54,557 bases of DNA from Chromatiales bacterium (GTDB lineage: Bacteria; Pseudomonadota; Gammaproteobacteria; Chromatiales; Chromatiaceae): NCBI GenBank assembly GCA_028284585.1, contig JANQRK010000064.1, forward strand, positions 1 to 54,557, given 5' to 3'. The position numbers and the translations under genes are program-made. A model generated the notes under the pieces. It saw only the letters and a program-made list of their open reading frames with translations, searched no databases and was not told the origin of the DNA. Below, in pieces: positions 15,068-26,715 of the stretch (position 1 is its first letter; each line of letters begins with the position of its first letter).

Positions 15068-15200
15068 AGGGTCACGATCAACACAGCGTTTTTTGCTTGC
15101 TGAACCCAAAAATCGATGCTAGACATGTTCTCTTTTTGTTCTCTTCAAGGACGAAGAGGAAAGGGAACGCGGTTGAACGACAAACGATTGGAGTAACACG

Positions 15201-15531
15201 ATGACAACCCCCGATCCTCCCAGCAGCGATACGGAGCCCCAAGCCTTACAGCCGCCGGTGCTCGATCCCGACAAGTACCGGCATCATCTCGCCGAGTTCG
15301 AGATGAGCGTGGAGGAGCAGAACGAGTTCCTTGCTGTGCTCTGGCGCATTTTATGTACCTGCGTCGATATCGGCGTGGGTCTCGATTCGGTGCAACTGTT
15401 ATTCCGAGGAAAGACACCTGCGCAGGGCGATTTGTCTGGCGCTGATTCTGAAAATTCCGTACAGATGGAAGAACACCAGAAACACTTTAACCGCATCGCA
15501 TCCACGCATGCCAGCAAGGAGGACCAGCAGA

Positions 15532-15548
<17 letters not shown>
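15201..15548 (+). CDS. Small conserved protein preceding the recombinase
   Basis: The 115-aa product follows a GGAG ribosome site. Its core (DPDKYRHHLAEFEMSVEEQNEFLAVLWRILCTCVDIGVGLDSVQ) resembles short proteins often encoded just upstream of prophage and island serine recombinases. Its 3' end overlaps the recombinase start by 17 bp, so the two are co-translated. A role as recombination directionality factor or regulator is possible but not shown. The protein is soluble and has no known motif. Confidence 0.65.
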
Positions 15549-17147
<1,599 letters not shown>

Positions 17148-17238
17148 GCAGGAAGGTCGCGCCGAGGCGGCGCGAAAGACGCGGTATTAAAGCGGCCCGA
17201 CTGGTACGAGTCAAGCAACTCGCGTGGGCCAATCGTGT

Positions 17239-17505
17239 CTACTGCGGCTGGAAATCGGGCGGTGCCGAGGAGCCCCCGCCAAAGAAGAACTTTTCCATCT
17301 CGCTCTCGAGAAAGGTACGCGCTTGGGGGTCGATCGGGTTCAGGCGATACTCGTTGAGCAGCATGGTCTGGTGACCTAACCACGCCTTCCATCCCTCCTT
17401 CGAGACATTCTCGAATATCCGTTTACCCAACTCCCCCGGATAGGGCGGCTTGTCAAGGCCTTCGGCCTCGCGTTTGAGGTGCACACAGTTCACCATCTCA
17501 CCCAT
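17239..17505 (-). CDS. yggX: YggX iron-trafficking / oxidative-damage protection protein
   Basis: The 88-aa protein carries the family signature [20 protein letters not shown] and the following [20 protein letters not shown] and [14 protein letters not shown] segments. YggX helps protect and repair iron-sulfur clusters and is small and soluble. The start overlaps the end of mutY (ATG at 17503-17505, or 17494-17496 three codons later), which is the gene order also known in E. coli. MutY is an Fe-S enzyme, which fits the pairing. The protein is complete. Confidence 0.95.
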   Translation of the reverse strand: MGEMVNCVHLKREAEGLDKPPYPGELGKRIFENVSKEGWKAWLGHQTMLLNEYRLNPIDPQARTFLESEMEKFFFGGGSSAPPDFQPQ

Positions 17506-18571
17506 CGATCTCTCCAGTTGTCGTCGGTCCGACCACCTCTTCGAGCAAGCGCGCGATCGGTGCCGCCAGCCCGACGTTGTTCGGTTGCCAAGGGTTATAC
17601 CAAAGCCGGCCGGTCCCCTCCAGCACGCGGCAACCCGGTTGATTCAACAGGATTTCGAGCGGTTCGATATCCAAGTGAAAATGACTGAAGGTATGCCGGC
17701 GAGGGGCGAAACGCCGCCCCAAAGCGCCGGCCTGCTGTAGTTGGTCGGTGCACCAATCGAGCGGGTCGGTCGAGGGCGTGATCTCGGGCAAGCACCAAAG
17801 GCCGCCCCAGACACCACTCGGCGGACGGCATTCGAGTAAGACGCCCCCGTCTGGTTCACGCACCAGCAACATGCGCACCGCACGCACCGGCAGGGCACGC
17901 TTTGGCCGCCGCCCAGGGTAGTCCTGCGGCCGCCCGAGGCGTCGTGCGGCGCAGTCGGTACGCACTGGACAGGCGTCGCAGTCCGGGCGCGACCGCGTGC
18001 AGACCGTTGCACCCAGATCCATCATCGCCTGGTTGTACTCGGCCACGCGCCGAGTCGGGGTGCGCTGTTCCGCCAAGGCCCAGAGCTTGCGCGCGACCTC
18101 GGCCTGTCCTGGCCAGCCAGACAGGGTCGCGTGTCTTGCGAGCACGCGTTTGACATTGCCATCGAGTATCGTCTGGCGCTGTCCTATGGCCAACGACAGA
18201 ATCGCCGCAGCGGTCGAACGGCCAACGCCCGGCAGAGATTGCATGCGCTCTAGGTCATCGGGAAAGCAACCGCCGAAGAGTTCGCATACCTGTTGCGCGG
18301 CGCGATGCAGGTTGCGCGCTCGGGCGTAATAGCCGAGTCCGGACCAAAGGTGCAGCACCTCGTCGAGCGGTGCCGCAGCCAGGTCTGACACCTCTGGAAA
18401 GCGCGTCATGAAGCGCTCGTAGAAGGGCACGACCGTACCTACCTGGGTCTGCTGCAGCATGATCTCGGACACCCAGACCCGATATGGGGTCACCCCTTGC
18501 TGCCATGGTAGATCTTTGCGGCCATGGTGCTCGAACCAGCTCAGCAAGCGCTGCGCGAAATCGGCACTCAC
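17498..18571 (-). CDS. mutY: A/G-specific adenine DNA glycosylase MutY
   Basis: The 357-aa protein removes adenine mispaired with 8-oxoguanine. Visible features are LPWQ near the N-terminus, IMLQQTQV, the helix-hairpin-helix [13 protein letters not shown], the catalytic region [11 protein letters not shown], and an Fe-S cluster motif C-x6-C-x2-C-x5-C in [18 protein letters not shown]. The C-terminal third is the Nudix-like 8-oxoG recognition domain (GLWCLPE). The start overlaps the DUF2007 gene stop by 4 bp, and yggX follows, so this is a short operon in the core part. Confidence 0.97.
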   Translation of the reverse strand: MSADFAQRLLSWFEHHGRKDLPWQQGVTPYRVWVSEIMLQQTQVGTVVPFYERFMTRFPEVSDLAAAPLDEVLHLWSGLGYYARARNLHRAAQQVCELFGGCFPDDLERMQSLPGVGRSTAAAILSLAIGQRQTILDGNVKRVLARHATLSGWPGQAEVARKLWALAEQRTPTRRVAEYNQAMMDLGATVCTRSRPDCDACPVRTDCAARRLGRPQDYPGRRPKRALPVRAVRMLLVREPDGGVLLECRPPSGVWGGLWCLPEITPSTDPLDWCTDQLQQAGALGRRFAPRRHTFSHFHLDIEPLEILLNQPGCRVLEGTGRLWYNPWQPNNVGLAAPIARLLEEVVGPTTTGEIDG

Positions 18572-18882
18572 TTACGCGGCGCGCCACACTGCCAGCAAAT
18601 GTCGAAACCGGCATCGACCTGGGCCGAGCATTCCGCGCAGACCCAGGGCCCGGCTCGTGGCAGGCTGCCGCGGCTGGCGAGAAACCCGTCCAGCACCTCT
18701 TGGGCCGCCGCCAGATCGTCGTTGTTGATCAGCCAGACCCAAGGGAAGTTGATCGCCGATAGTTCTCCCGCCCCGCCGTTTAGATACTCGCCGAGTACCG
18801 TCGCCTCGATGCGATGGGCGCTAAGGGCATCGATGAGCTGGCGCGCCTCCAGGCTGTCGCGCGCTTCGAAGAACTTGAGCAT
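18568..18882 (-). CDS. DUF2007-domain protein with C-terminal zinc ribbon
   Basis: The 104-aa protein has an N-terminal DUF2007 (putative signal-transducing) domain ([20 protein letters not shown] and [13 protein letters not shown]) and a C-terminal CAEC plus CWQCG zinc ribbon. It is soluble. It starts a small operon and overlaps mutY by 4 bp. The exact function is unknown; DUF2007 proteins often accompany other genes in proteobacteria. Confidence 0.85.
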   Translation of the reverse strand: MLKFFEARDSLEARQLIDALSAHRIEATVLGEYLNGGAGELSAINFPWVWLINNDDLAAAQEVLDGFLASRGSLPRAGPWVCAECSAQVDAGFDICWQCGAPRK

Positions 18883-18971
18883 GCTGAGTTGACGCCATTA
18901 CAGTGGCCGACCATCATGCGCGATCGTGGGAGCCGAGCAAAGCCCCCATGCTGAGAAGGTGGTAACAAGGC

Positions 18972-19571
18972 ATGCAACAACAGAAGCGGTTTCTGATTCT
19001 GGCGCTACTGGCGCTGTTTACCATCGGCATCGGTCTGTGGGCCGGGCTGCACAGTGGACTCAAGCCAGCATCCGACGGCTATGCCGATCTCGGCGGAGAC
19101 TTCACTCTGCTGTCGGATCAAGGCCCGGTCAGCCTGGAGGATTTTCGCGGCAAGGTGGTCGCAATCTACTTTGGCTTCACCCACTGCCCGGACGTCTGCA
19201 TCACCGCGTTGAGCAAGATCGCGGCCGGGTTGAAACAGCTCAGCGACGCCGAGCGGGAACAGGTGCAGACGCTATTTATCAGCATCGATCCAGAGCGCGA
19301 CGACCCCGAGCGAGTTGGCGAGTACGTGCGCTATTTCGACCCCAGCTTCATCGGCCTGAGCGGTTCGCTCGAGCAAGTGACCGAGGTCGCCAAGAGCCAC
19401 TTCGTGATGTTTGAAAAGGTGCCGCTCGAAGACTCAAAAATGGACTACACCATGGATCATTCCTCAAGCGCCTATATCGTCGGTAAAGACGGCGTCATCC
19501 GCTCGTTCATCCACCATGGCGAGACACCGGAAAACATTGCCCAGGTGCTGCGTGAGGCGCTTGCTGGGTAG
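18972..19571 (+). CDS. SCO1/SenC-family copper chaperone
   Basis: The 199-aa protein is a thioredoxin-fold SCO protein that delivers copper to cytochrome c oxidase CuA or acts as a thiol reductase. It has a membrane anchor at residues 7-25 (LILALLALFTIGIGLWAGL), the CPDVC motif at C72 and C76, and the conserved His at about 163 (MDHSSS). ISIDPERDDPERV matches the family. It runs opposite to the upstream mutY operon. No oxidase genes lie nearby. Confidence 0.93.
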   Translation: MQQQKRFLILALLALFTIGIGLWAGLHSGLKPASDGYADLGGDFTLLSDQGPVSLEDFRGKVVAIYFGFTHCPDVCITALSKIAAGLKQLSDAEREQVQTLFISIDPERDDPERVGEYVRYFDPSFIGLSGSLEQVTEVAKSHFVMFEKVPLEDSKMDYTMDHSSSAYIVGKDGVIRSFIHHGETPENIAQVLREALAG

Positions 19572-19593
19572 GTTGGGGGACTGATGGGATGTG

Positions 19594-19667
19594 TGGAGCG
19601 GGTGAAGGGAATCGAACCCTCATTAAAAGCTTGGGAAGCTTCCGTTCTACCATTGAACTACACCCGC
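19594..19667 (-). tRNA. tRNA-Gly (anticodon CCC)
   Basis: The 74-base gene reads GCGGGTGTAGTTCAATGG at the 5' end and ends CACCCGCTCCA with encoded CCA. The anticodon stem GAAGC/GCTTT closes a loop TTCCCAA, giving CCC. The T-loop GGTTCGATTCC is intact. Overall it closely resembles E. coli GlyU. It lies 22 bp after the SCO1-like gene, on the opposite strand. Confidence 0.97.
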
Positions 19668-19767
19668 TGAGTGATCTACTTAACTCTGTGCTGAATGGAC
19701 TGACCGCAACCATCCCTGTAGCTGTGTTCCAGCCCTGCCCAATTGTAGTGAACGCATGGGCAACGCC

Positions 19768-21597
19768 TCAAGCACCGCCGTTGGAGTACATCGCCTCCAC
19801 CTCGCGCGCGAAATGCTCCAAGACTTTCGCGCGTTTGATCTTCAGGGTTGGCGTCATCAGCCCATCCTCGACCGTCCAGGGCTTTATCGAAAGATGAACC
19901 TGACGAATCTTTGCATAGCCCGGAAAGTCTTTAAGTGCGGCCTTTACGCGGCGACCGACGGCCTGCGACACCCTGGTGTGACCCAGGCTTGCCTGATCTA
20001 GAGGGTCTAGGCCCTGCTCCTGCGCGAAGCCAACCCAATGATCACCATCGAGCACGATCAATGCACACAAAAACGGCCGACCCTCGCCGATAACGAGCAC
20101 CTGCTCGAACAACGGATCGAGCAGAATCGCCGACTCCATGTCGCTCGGAGGGATCTTTTCTCCATTCGACAGCACCAGGATGTCCTTTATGCGCCCGGTG
20201 ATATAGATGTGCTTGGTCTCGTCGATGCGCGCCTGGTCGCCAGTGTGCAGCCAACCGTCGGGATCGATCACTTGGGCGGTTGCGGCATGGTCGTTCCAGT
20301 AGCCGAGCATCACACCCGGCCCGTTCACGAGCAACTCATCGTTCTCACCGATCCTTACCTGCACGCCGCGAATCGGGACCCCGACGCTGCTCGGGACATT
20401 GTCCTCGAGCGGATTCGCACTAACCACGGGTGCCGTCTCGGTCAGTCCGTAGCCCTGTATGATTGGTACACCAAGACCGATAAAGACCCGGGCGATCTGC
20501 TCGTTGAGTGGTGCACCACCGCTGATCGCGGCCCGCAAGCTGCCACCCAGTTTGGCCGTTACCTTGCTGGCCACCACACGCTCGAGCAGCGGCCACAGTA
20601 AGCTACCGAGCGGCCATCCGGCGCGGCCCTGTTGCCAAAGAAAGCGTTGCCAACCGATACGCACCGTTAATTCGAACAGCCACTTCGCCTTGGTGCCCTT
20701 CTTCTCCATCTGCTGGACGATTCGACCATAGACCCGCTCGAAGATCCGCGGCACCGCGACCAGCACGGTCGGTCGAACGGTTGTCAGGTCTTCGCCGAGC
20801 TGTGCGACAGAACGCGCGTAGGCGACACAGGCGCCGGTCATGATGCACAAGTAATATCCAGCGGTGCGCTCTAGTGTGTGTGACAAGGGTAAGAAAGACA
20901 GGAACACGTCTTCCTGGTAGCAATCGAGCAGGGTCAGGGCGCCGTGGGCAACCGACATCATGTTGTGGTGGCTGAGCATTACGCCCTTGGGGCGCCCGGT
21001 AGTGCCTGAGGTGTAGACAATCGAGGCCAGGGCATGTGGATCGGCGTCTTTCCGCCGCTCGAGTTCGCCAGCGCTTTGTGGCAACCAATCGGCGACGATG
21101 CTCACTCGGTCGTCTTCGGCCGCGAGCTGCCGGGCCGTCTCGCTATCGTCGAGCAACAGCACCCGCTGCAGCGGACCGTCCGATGAGACCACCTCGGCCA
21201 GCCGACGCCAGCGCCCGGCGTCTTGAACCAACACGACGGTCACATCGGCCTCGCCGAGGATGTAAGCGATGTTGTCCGGGCGGTCATCTGTGTACAAGGG
21301 CACGGTGACCAAGCCCAGACTTAGCGCGGCTTGATCAAACATTACCCATTCCGGGCAGTTGCGCAATTGGATTGCAACCCGCCCGCCGCGCGCTAGGTCT
21401 TCGCTATGCAGCGCCGCTTGCCAACGCGCGACCTGGCTTGCCATCTCGGACCAGGTGTAGGCCAACCAAGCGTTACTTGGCTTGTCGAAATAGCGGTAGG
21501 CATCGCGCTGGGGGGTGCGCCTGGCTCGACTGACAAATAGCCCATCGAGGCTGCCGGCCTCATCGAGCGAGATCAGGTTCTCGTGAAAACTGCCCAC
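19768..21597 (-). CDS. Long-chain acyl-CoA synthetase-like AMP-forming ligase
   Basis: The 609-aa protein belongs to the ANL superfamily. The AMP-binding P-loop is YTSGTTGRPKGVMLSHHN (about residues 194-211), the A5 motif is QGYGLTETAPV, and LHTGDQARIDE plus ITGRIKDILVLSNGEKI form the hinge and lysine region. Such enzymes (FadD15-like) activate fatty acids as acyl-CoA. The start is GTG at 21597, with AAAGGAG eight bases upstream. It is a single gene divergent from thiS. It could be involved in lipid remodelling. Confidence 0.9.
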   Translation of the reverse strand: MGSFHENLISLDEAGSLDGLFVSRARRTPQRDAYRYFDKPSNAWLAYTWSEMASQVARWQAALHSEDLARGGRVAIQLRNCPEWVMFDQAALSLGLVTVPLYTDDRPDNIAYILGEADVTVVLVQDAGRWRRLAEVVSSDGPLQRVLLLDDSETARQLAAEDDRVSIVADWLPQSAGELERRKDADPHALASIVYTSGTTGRPKGVMLSHHNMMSVAHGALTLLDCYQEDVFLSFLPLSHTLERTAGYYLCIMTGACVAYARSVAQLGEDLTTVRPTVLVAVPRIFERVYGRIVQQMEKKGTKAKWLFELTVRIGWQRFLWQQGRAGWPLGSLLWPLLERVVASKVTAKLGGSLRAAISGGAPLNEQIARVFIGLGVPIIQGYGLTETAPVVSANPLEDNVPSSVGVPIRGVQVRIGENDELLVNGPGVMLGYWNDHAATAQVIDPDGWLHTGDQARIDETKHIYITGRIKDILVLSNGEKIPPSDMESAILLDPLFEQVLVIGEGRPFLCALIVLDGDHWVGFAQEQGLDPLDQASLGHTRVSQAVGRRVKAALKDFPGYAKIRQVHLSIKPWTVEDGLMTPTLKIKRAKVLEHFAREVEAMYSNGGA

Positions 21598-21709
21598 TCG
21601 GGCGCTCCTTTCGGGAGATGGCGAAGGCTAGGGTCGATGCTAGACCAGGGTGATTCGGCGGCCAGAGTTTAGTGTAAAATCATGCTTTATTACATAGGTT
21701 TGATGCCCG

Positions 21710-21916
21710 ATGGCCATGCAAATTACGCTCAATGGCGACCCCCGCGAGGTACCGGATGACAGTATGTTGTCCGACTTGATCGCGACGCTCGATATCGGCA
21801 ATCGGCGCTTTGCGGTGGAAGTCAATGCGGCACTGGTACCACGCAGCGAACACGCCACGCATCCACTGCGGGCCGACGACCAGATCGAGATCGTCCAAGC
21901 CATCGGCGGCGGTTGA
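21710..21916 (+). CDS. thiS: ThiS sulfur-carrier protein
   Basis: The 68-aa ubiquitin-like protein ends in the essential Gly-Gly (VQAIGGG) and has the MQITLNGDPREVPDD start with a beta-grasp fold. It carries sulfur as a thiocarboxylate for thiazole formation by ThiG, which follows 55 bp downstream. The second ATG (21716) could equally be the start. No TPP riboswitch sequence is seen upstream. Confidence 0.96.
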   Translation: MAMQITLNGDPREVPDDSMLSDLIATLDIGNRRFAVEVNAALVPRSEHATHPLRADDQIEIVQAIGGG

Positions 21917-21971
21917 TGCAACGCCCCTCGCCGTCCTAGTCATTACGCCCCGCAGCGCTTGAGGCCTAAAT

Positions 21972-22766
21972 ATGTCGCAGACCACCGACGACCGGCTAGT
22001 CATTGCCGACCAATCCTACGACTCACGCCTACTGGTCGGTACCGGCAAGTACCGTGACCTGCAGGAAACCCGCGCAGCCATCGAGGCCAGCGGGGCCGAG
22101 ATCATCACCATCGCGGTGCGGCGAACCAATATCGGCCAAAACGCCGATGAGCCGAACATCCTCGACATCCTGCCGCCGGATCGCTACACCCTGCTGCCGA
22201 ACACCGCGGGTTGCTACGACGTGCAGACTGCACTGCGTACCTGTCACTTAGCGCGCGAGTTGCTCGACGGCCATGACCTGGTCAAGCTCGAGGTGTTGGG
22301 TGATGAGAAGACCCTGTTCCCGGACGTAGTGGCAACCCTCAAGGCGGCCGAGGAGCTGATCCGCGACGACTTCAAGGTGATGGTCTATACCAACGACGAC
22401 CCGATCGTCGCACGCGAGTTCGAGGCCATGGGCTGTGTCGCGGTGATGCCGCTGGCGGCTCCGATCGGCTCTGGTCTCGGAATTCGCAATCGACTGAACA
22501 TCCGCACCATTGTCGAAAACGCCGCGGTGCCCATCCTGGTCGATGCCGGCGTGGGCACAGCCTCGGATGCAGCAGTCGCAATGGAACTGGGCTGTGACGG
22601 TGTCCTGATGAACACCGCGATCGCCGCTGCCAAACACCCGGTGCAGATGGCAGGCGCGATGCGCAAGGCAATCGAAGCCGGTCGCGAGGCCTTTCTCGCC
22701 GGGCGTATGCCGGCGCGGCGTTTCGCTTCGGCCTCGTCACCAGTCGATGGGCTGTTCTTCGACTAG
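21972..22766 (+). CDS. thiG: Thiazole synthase ThiG
   Basis: The 264-aa TIM-barrel enzyme makes the thiamine thiazole from DXP, ThiS thiocarboxylate and dehydroglycine. Signature segments are [10 protein letters not shown], the LPNTAGCY stretch, [15 protein letters not shown] (with the conserved Lys), [13 protein letters not shown] and [12 protein letters not shown] (phosphate-binding). Length is typical. It is in the conserved thiS-thiG-trmB order. Confidence 0.98.
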   Translation: MSQTTDDRLVIADQSYDSRLLVGTGKYRDLQETRAAIEASGAEIITIAVRRTNIGQNADEPNILDILPPDRYTLLPNTAGCYDVQTALRTCHLARELLDGHDLVKLEVLGDEKTLFPDVVATLKAAEELIRDDFKVMVYTNDDPIVAREFEAMGCVAVMPLAAPIGSGLGIRNRLNIRTIVENAAVPILVDAGVGTASDAAVAMELGCDGVLMNTAIAAAKHPVQMAGAMRKAIEAGREAFLAGRMPARRFASASSPVDGLFFD

Positions 22767-22858
22767 CGGCCCCGGCGCAAGCAAGCAGCCACACCCCCGC
22801 AGCCCGGGTATTGCCGAAACTGCTTCAAGCGTCGCCTACCAGGGGCCAATTGCACCCG

Positions 22859-23563
22859 ATGTCACCCGCACAACGACCAAGCCCGCCACCGCGCCGCATC
22901 CGTAGCTATGTGCTGCGCGAAGGCCGTCTGACCGCCGGCCAACAGCGCGCCTTCGCGACACGCTGGCCGCGCTGGGGGCTGGAGTATGATCCAACGCCGC
23001 TGGATTTAGCCGAATTGTTCGGCAACCGCCGTCCGGTCTTTTTAGAGATCGGTTTCGGCAACGGCGAGGGCCTTGCCGAGATGGCAAGATGCCATCCGGA
23101 GCGCAACTATCTGGGTATCGAGGTGCATCGACCGGGCGTTGGTCACTTGCTCATACGCCTCGAACAAGACGGCAGTGAAAACGTTCGGCTGATCCGGCAT
23201 GACGCCGTCGAGGTCGTGCAACGCATGCTGCCAAGTGCCGCGCTCAGCGGAGTCTACCTGTTATTCCCGGATCCCTGGCACAAGAAGCGCCACCACAAGC
23301 GGCGTATTGTGCAATGCGCGTTCGTCGCGGAGCTGGCTCGTGTGATCCGTCCCGGCGGCTTCTTGCACCTGGCGACCGACTGGCAAGATTATGCCGAACA
23401 CATGCTGAAGACATTCGAGAAACAGAGCGAACACTTCACCAACCAGGCTGGCCCGGGCAACTACTGCCCACGACCGCTCAAGCGGCCGCACACCAAGTTC
23501 GAGCAACGCGGCGAGCGGCTCGGACATGATGTGTGGGATCTGATCTTCACCCGCCGGCGGTGA
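22859..23563 (+). CDS. trmB: tRNA (guanine-N7)-methyltransferase TrmB
   Basis: The 234-aa protein methylates G46 in tRNA. It has the SAM-binding motif LEIGFGNGEGLAEMA, the FPDPWHKKRHHKRR substrate motif and the C-terminal HTKFEQRGERLGHDV region. An ATG at 22859 gives normal size; an upstream TTG (22811) would add 16 residues without a better ribosome site. The stop codon overlaps the GTG start of fetA (GTGA). It shares the thiamine-tRNA context common in this class. Confidence 0.96.
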   Translation: MSPAQRPSPPPRRIRSYVLREGRLTAGQQRAFATRWPRWGLEYDPTPLDLAELFGNRRPVFLEIGFGNGEGLAEMARCHPERNYLGIEVHRPGVGHLLIRLEQDGSENVRLIRHDAVEVVQRMLPSAALSGVYLLFPDPWHKKRHHKRRIVQCAFVAELARVIRPGGFLHLATDWQDYAEHMLKTFEKQSEHFTNQAGPGNYCPRPLKRPHTKFEQRGERLGHDVWDLIFTRRR

Positions 23564-24162
23564 GCGGCCTGCGCATCGAGGGTCTCACCGGTGCCGGTGT
23601 CCGGGCCGATCACCTGCACATCGTCGCCGGTAGCTGTTACTCGCTGTCCGGTCCCTCTGGCAGTGGCAAGACCCTGCTACTGCGCGCTATCGCCGATCTC
23701 GACCAGACCGACGGCGAGGTCTGGCTCGACGACCAGGCGCGCAGCCGCCTGAGTGGGCCCGAATGGCGACGCCGCGTGAACTACCTCGCGGCGGACAGCC
23801 AATGGTGGGCACGGTGTGTCGGCGAACACGCCGCAGACTGGCACGCCCCCGATCTCGTCGCACTTGGGTTCGAGTCTGAGGTACTCGATTGGGAGGTCCA
23901 GCGCCTGTCTAGTGGCGAGCGCCAGCGGCTTGCCTTGGCCCGTGCGCTAGCGCACGCGCCGCAAGCCTTGCTGCTCGATGAACCGACAGCCAATCTCGAT
24001 CAACACAACACCGAGCGCGTGGAGCAGCTGCTAGCAGACTGGCGACGGGACAAGCACGGCTGCGTTCTCTGGGTGAGCCACGATCCGGCACAGCAGTCGC
24101 GCGTCGCCAACCAACACTACCGCATACGGGACGGCGTGCTGGAGCATCGGGATGACGCCTGA
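23560..24162 (+). CDS. fetA: FetA-like ABC transporter ATP-binding protein
   Basis: The 200-aa ATPase starts with GTG overlapping the trmB stop, giving the normal short FetA/YbbL size. It has Walker A GPSGSGKT, the signature RLSSGERQRLALARAL, Walker B ALLLDEP and the H-loop WVSHD. Together with the following membrane protein it forms an iron exporter that lowers oxidative stress. Overlap with fetB by 11 bp indicates a coupled pair. Confidence 0.9.
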   Translation: MSGLRIEGLTGAGVRADHLHIVAGSCYSLSGPSGSGKTLLLRAIADLDQTDGEVWLDDQARSRLSGPEWRRRVNYLAADSQWWARCVGEHAADWHAPDLVALGFESEVLDWEVQRLSSGERQRLALARALAHAPQALLLDEPTANLDQHNTERVEQLLADWRRDKHGCVLWVSHDPAQQSRVANQHYRIRDGVLEHRDDA

Positions 24163-24955
24163 GGGCCTGATCCTACTCAGCCCCTACGACCTTGCCCTGA
24201 GCGCCGGCCTGGTGTTGATGTTGGCAGGACTCTCCTGGCAGCTGAGTCTGGAGATCGGCGGGCGCATGTTGATCGCGTCAGCGCGTGCCACAGTGCAGCT
24301 GCTGCTACTCGGACTAGTGCTCAAGGCGCTGTTCAGCACGACCAATCCCTGGCTGGTAGCCGGATTGGCCACACTGATGCTAGCGGTCGCCGGTTACGAA
24401 GTGATGGCGCGCCAACGTCATCGCCTGAGCGGACCCTGGGGCTATGGCGCCGGTACCCTTTCGATGTTTCTGTCGTCGTTCTCGATCAGCGTCCTGGCAC
24501 TGCTGGTCGTGGTGCAACCAACGCCTTGGTATGCACCGCAATACGCCATCCCGTTGCTCGGCATGTTGCTCGGTAACACCATGACTGGCGTTGCCGTCTC
24601 ACTCGACCACCTGACCAGGCAAACCTTGGATAAACGCCTACAGATCGAGGCCCGTTTGGCGATCGGCCAACCCGCTATCGAGGCAATCGGCGACATCCGG
24701 CGTGACGCACTTCGCGCTGGGCTGATCCCGATCGTGAACTCGATGACCACGGCTGGTATCGTCAGTTTACCTGGGATGATGACGGGACAAATCCTGGCCG
24801 GTAGTCCACCGATGGAGGCCGCCAAGTACCAGCTAATGATCCTCTTTTTGATCGCCGCCGGTACCGGGCTCGGCAGTATGACGGCGGTACTGCTCGGATC
24901 GAATCGACTGTTTGACCGGCGTTCGCGACTACGCCGCGACCGCCTCGGCGAATGA
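24152..24955 (+). CDS. fetB: FetB/YbbM membrane subunit (UPF0014)
   Basis: The 267-aa product has about seven membrane helices and the UPF0014 landmarks RATVQLLLLGLVL, IPLLGMLLGNTMTG, the EARLAIG and IEAIGDIRRDALRAGLIPIVN-type region (A-x-x-I-x-x-x-R-x-A), and SLPGMMTGQILAG. It pairs with the ATPase encoded immediately upstream (11 bp overlap). The E. coli pair exports iron. Confidence 0.93.
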   Translation: MTPEGLILLSPYDLALSAGLVLMLAGLSWQLSLEIGGRMLIASARATVQLLLLGLVLKALFSTTNPWLVAGLATLMLAVAGYEVMARQRHRLSGPWGYGAGTLSMFLSSFSISVLALLVVVQPTPWYAPQYAIPLLGMLLGNTMTGVAVSLDHLTRQTLDKRLQIEARLAIGQPAIEAIGDIRRDALRAGLIPIVNSMTTAGIVSLPGMMTGQILAGSPPMEAAKYQLMILFLIAAGTGLGSMTAVLLGSNRLFDRRSRLRRDRLGE

Positions 24956-25010
24956 ACGACGACAACTAATCCGCTACCCGGCAACAGCCGGATGCTGCTA
25001 GGAGGTCGAC

Positions 25011-26192
25011 GTGAAGGGTCCTCCAAGCCTGTTGCTGGTCGTGCCTTGGGATCTCAAAGCCCATGGCAGCGTGAACCAGGTGGTAGTCAACCTGGCACGT
25101 CAGGCCGCACGACACGAGCGGCTCCGTCCCATCATCTTCTGCGCCGACAGATCGCAACACCAACTGCGGGTGACCGGCGAGCGCGCCGGTATCCTGTACG
25201 CGAACGGCCGCTTGCGGGCACCAACCGGGGCCCAAGAAACGGTAGGCAACTTGGTCAAATTCGCACGCAGTCTGCGATCCGACCTGCAGACATGGCGGGC
25301 CTTCATCGAACGCTACGACATCCAGGTGATCAACGCACACCATCCTGGACTGGACTACTTCGTCTTTTCGTTCTTGCGTCGCTCACGCCGCCACTCCTTA
25401 CGCCTGGTGTACTCGCTGCACGGCGACGATATCCTGGCACTACAGAAATATGGTCGCACCCTGCTCAACGCTGCACGCTGGATGCTACGCCAAGCCGATA
25501 GCCTGGTCTGTTGCTCGCAGGACCTCAGCGCCTTGACCACGCGAACGCTACGTCTCAGGGAGCCGCAAGTGTGCACTATCCCGAACGGTATCGATGTCGG
25601 CCAGCTAGAACAGAGCCGCGGCCGCGACTTTCGCCCCAACATCGGCAGCTACGGCCGCTACTTGGTAAACGTAGCCGACTACCTGCCCAGCATGGGCCAA
25701 GACGTCCTGTTACAGGCCTACCGCCGTCTGCTGCGCGAACAACTCGACTGCGCCCTACTGCTGATCGGCCGCACGACCCCACACCTAGCTCAGCTGCGCC
25801 ATCGGGTCCGCTTACTCGGCCTGAGCAAACAGGTGTTCTTTCTACCCGACCTCGACCATGCCAGTACCTTAGCAGCCGTCCGGCACGCCCAATTACTGGT
25901 GCAATCATCGCGCGAGGACCCATTTGGTACGACCTTGCTGGAGGCCGGCTTTCTGGGGACACCGATCGTGGCCACCCGAGTCGGCAGCACCCCCGAGGTC
26001 CTAGGCAGCTATTACCCCTATCTTTGCAAGGCCGACGACCCGACGGCCTTGGCCGAGGCCATGGACGAGGCGCTTTTCAACCCCACCGAGACCGAGCATG
26101 AAGTGAGATTGATTCGACGCCGGGTCGCGACGCTGTTCAGTAGCAGTACCACCTACAACGCCTACGAGGCGGCATGGTGCGACGGAGCATAA
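25011..26192 (+). CDS. Glycosyltransferase family 4 (GT-B fold)
   Basis: The 393-aa protein starts at a GTG preceded by AGGAGGT, a strong ribosome site. The N-terminal domain has the VPWDLKAHGSVNQVVVNLAR donor/acceptor glycine loop; the C-terminal domain carries IPNGID and the SREDPFGTTLLEAGFLGTPIVA E-x7-E-type motif of GT4 enzymes that use nucleotide sugars. It is soluble or peripheral. It stands alone, with no other polysaccharide genes nearby, so the acceptor is unknown. Confidence 0.88.
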   Translation: MKGPPSLLLVVPWDLKAHGSVNQVVVNLARQAARHERLRPIIFCADRSQHQLRVTGERAGILYANGRLRAPTGAQETVGNLVKFARSLRSDLQTWRAFIERYDIQVINAHHPGLDYFVFSFLRRSRRHSLRLVYSLHGDDILALQKYGRTLLNAARWMLRQADSLVCCSQDLSALTTRTLRLREPQVCTIPNGIDVGQLEQSRGRDFRPNIGSYGRYLVNVADYLPSMGQDVLLQAYRRLLREQLDCALLLIGRTTPHLAQLRHRVRLLGLSKQVFFLPDLDHASTLAAVRHAQLLVQSSREDPFGTTLLEAGFLGTPIVATRVGSTPEVLGSYYPYLCKADDPTALAEAMDEALFNPTETEHEVRLIRRRVATLFSSSTTYNAYEAAWCDGA

Positions 26193-26315
26193 CGCTCCCC
26201 TGGGTTTGTCAAAAACTTGGCCGCTTTACGTGTATGCTCTAACAGTCAAGAGATACCATTGGGCCGCTGGCACGAATGGTCGCCATGGCCGGCTCGATGC
26301 GAAGGTAACCGCACC

Positions 26316-26711
26316 ATGCTTACCAACCTGCTGTCCCTGCTTGTCGTGCTTCTGGTCGCGTGGATATGGCTAGACGGCGCGCGAGCGCGTGAATTCGCGA
26401 CCACATTGGCCCGCCGCTACTGCGACAACCGCGGCTTACAGTTCCTTGACGAAACCGTCGCTCTAGCGCGTATAGGCGTGCGCCGGACTAATCAGGGCCT
26501 GCGCCTGCGCCGCATGTACCGCTTCGAATTCAGCCTGGAGGGTGTGGGTCGGCGCACTGGCTATCTGCTGATGCTCGGCACGCAATTGGAGGCAGTCGAC
26601 GACGGTTTGCCGAAGACTAGCGAAGACGCACGAGATCCGGCGGCCACGCAGAATGCGCCGCTACCGGACAGGGAGAACGCCAAGGTCGTGCCCTTTCGGC
26701 GGCGTCGTTAA
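26316..26711 (+). CDS. DUF3301-domain membrane-anchored protein
   Basis: The 131-aa product from the ATG at 26316 (GAAGGT ribosome site) has an N-terminal helix LSLLVVLLVAWIWLDGARA and the RRYCDNRGLQFLDETVAL motif of DUF3301. A basic tail VVPFRRRR ends the protein. The function is unknown. It is convergent with sspB (4 bp between stops). Confidence 0.85.
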   Translation: MLTNLLSLLVVLLVAWIWLDGARAREFATTLARRYCDNRGLQFLDETVALARIGVRRTNQGLRLRRMYRFEFSLEGVGRRTGYLLMLGTQLEAVDDGLPKTSEDARDPAATQNAPLPDRENAKVVPFRRRR

Positions 26712-26715
26712 GCGA

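Noticed and set aside
21598-21709. TPP riboswitch upstream of thiS
   Set aside because: The leader is only about 110 bp and lacks the conserved THI-box words; no structure fits.
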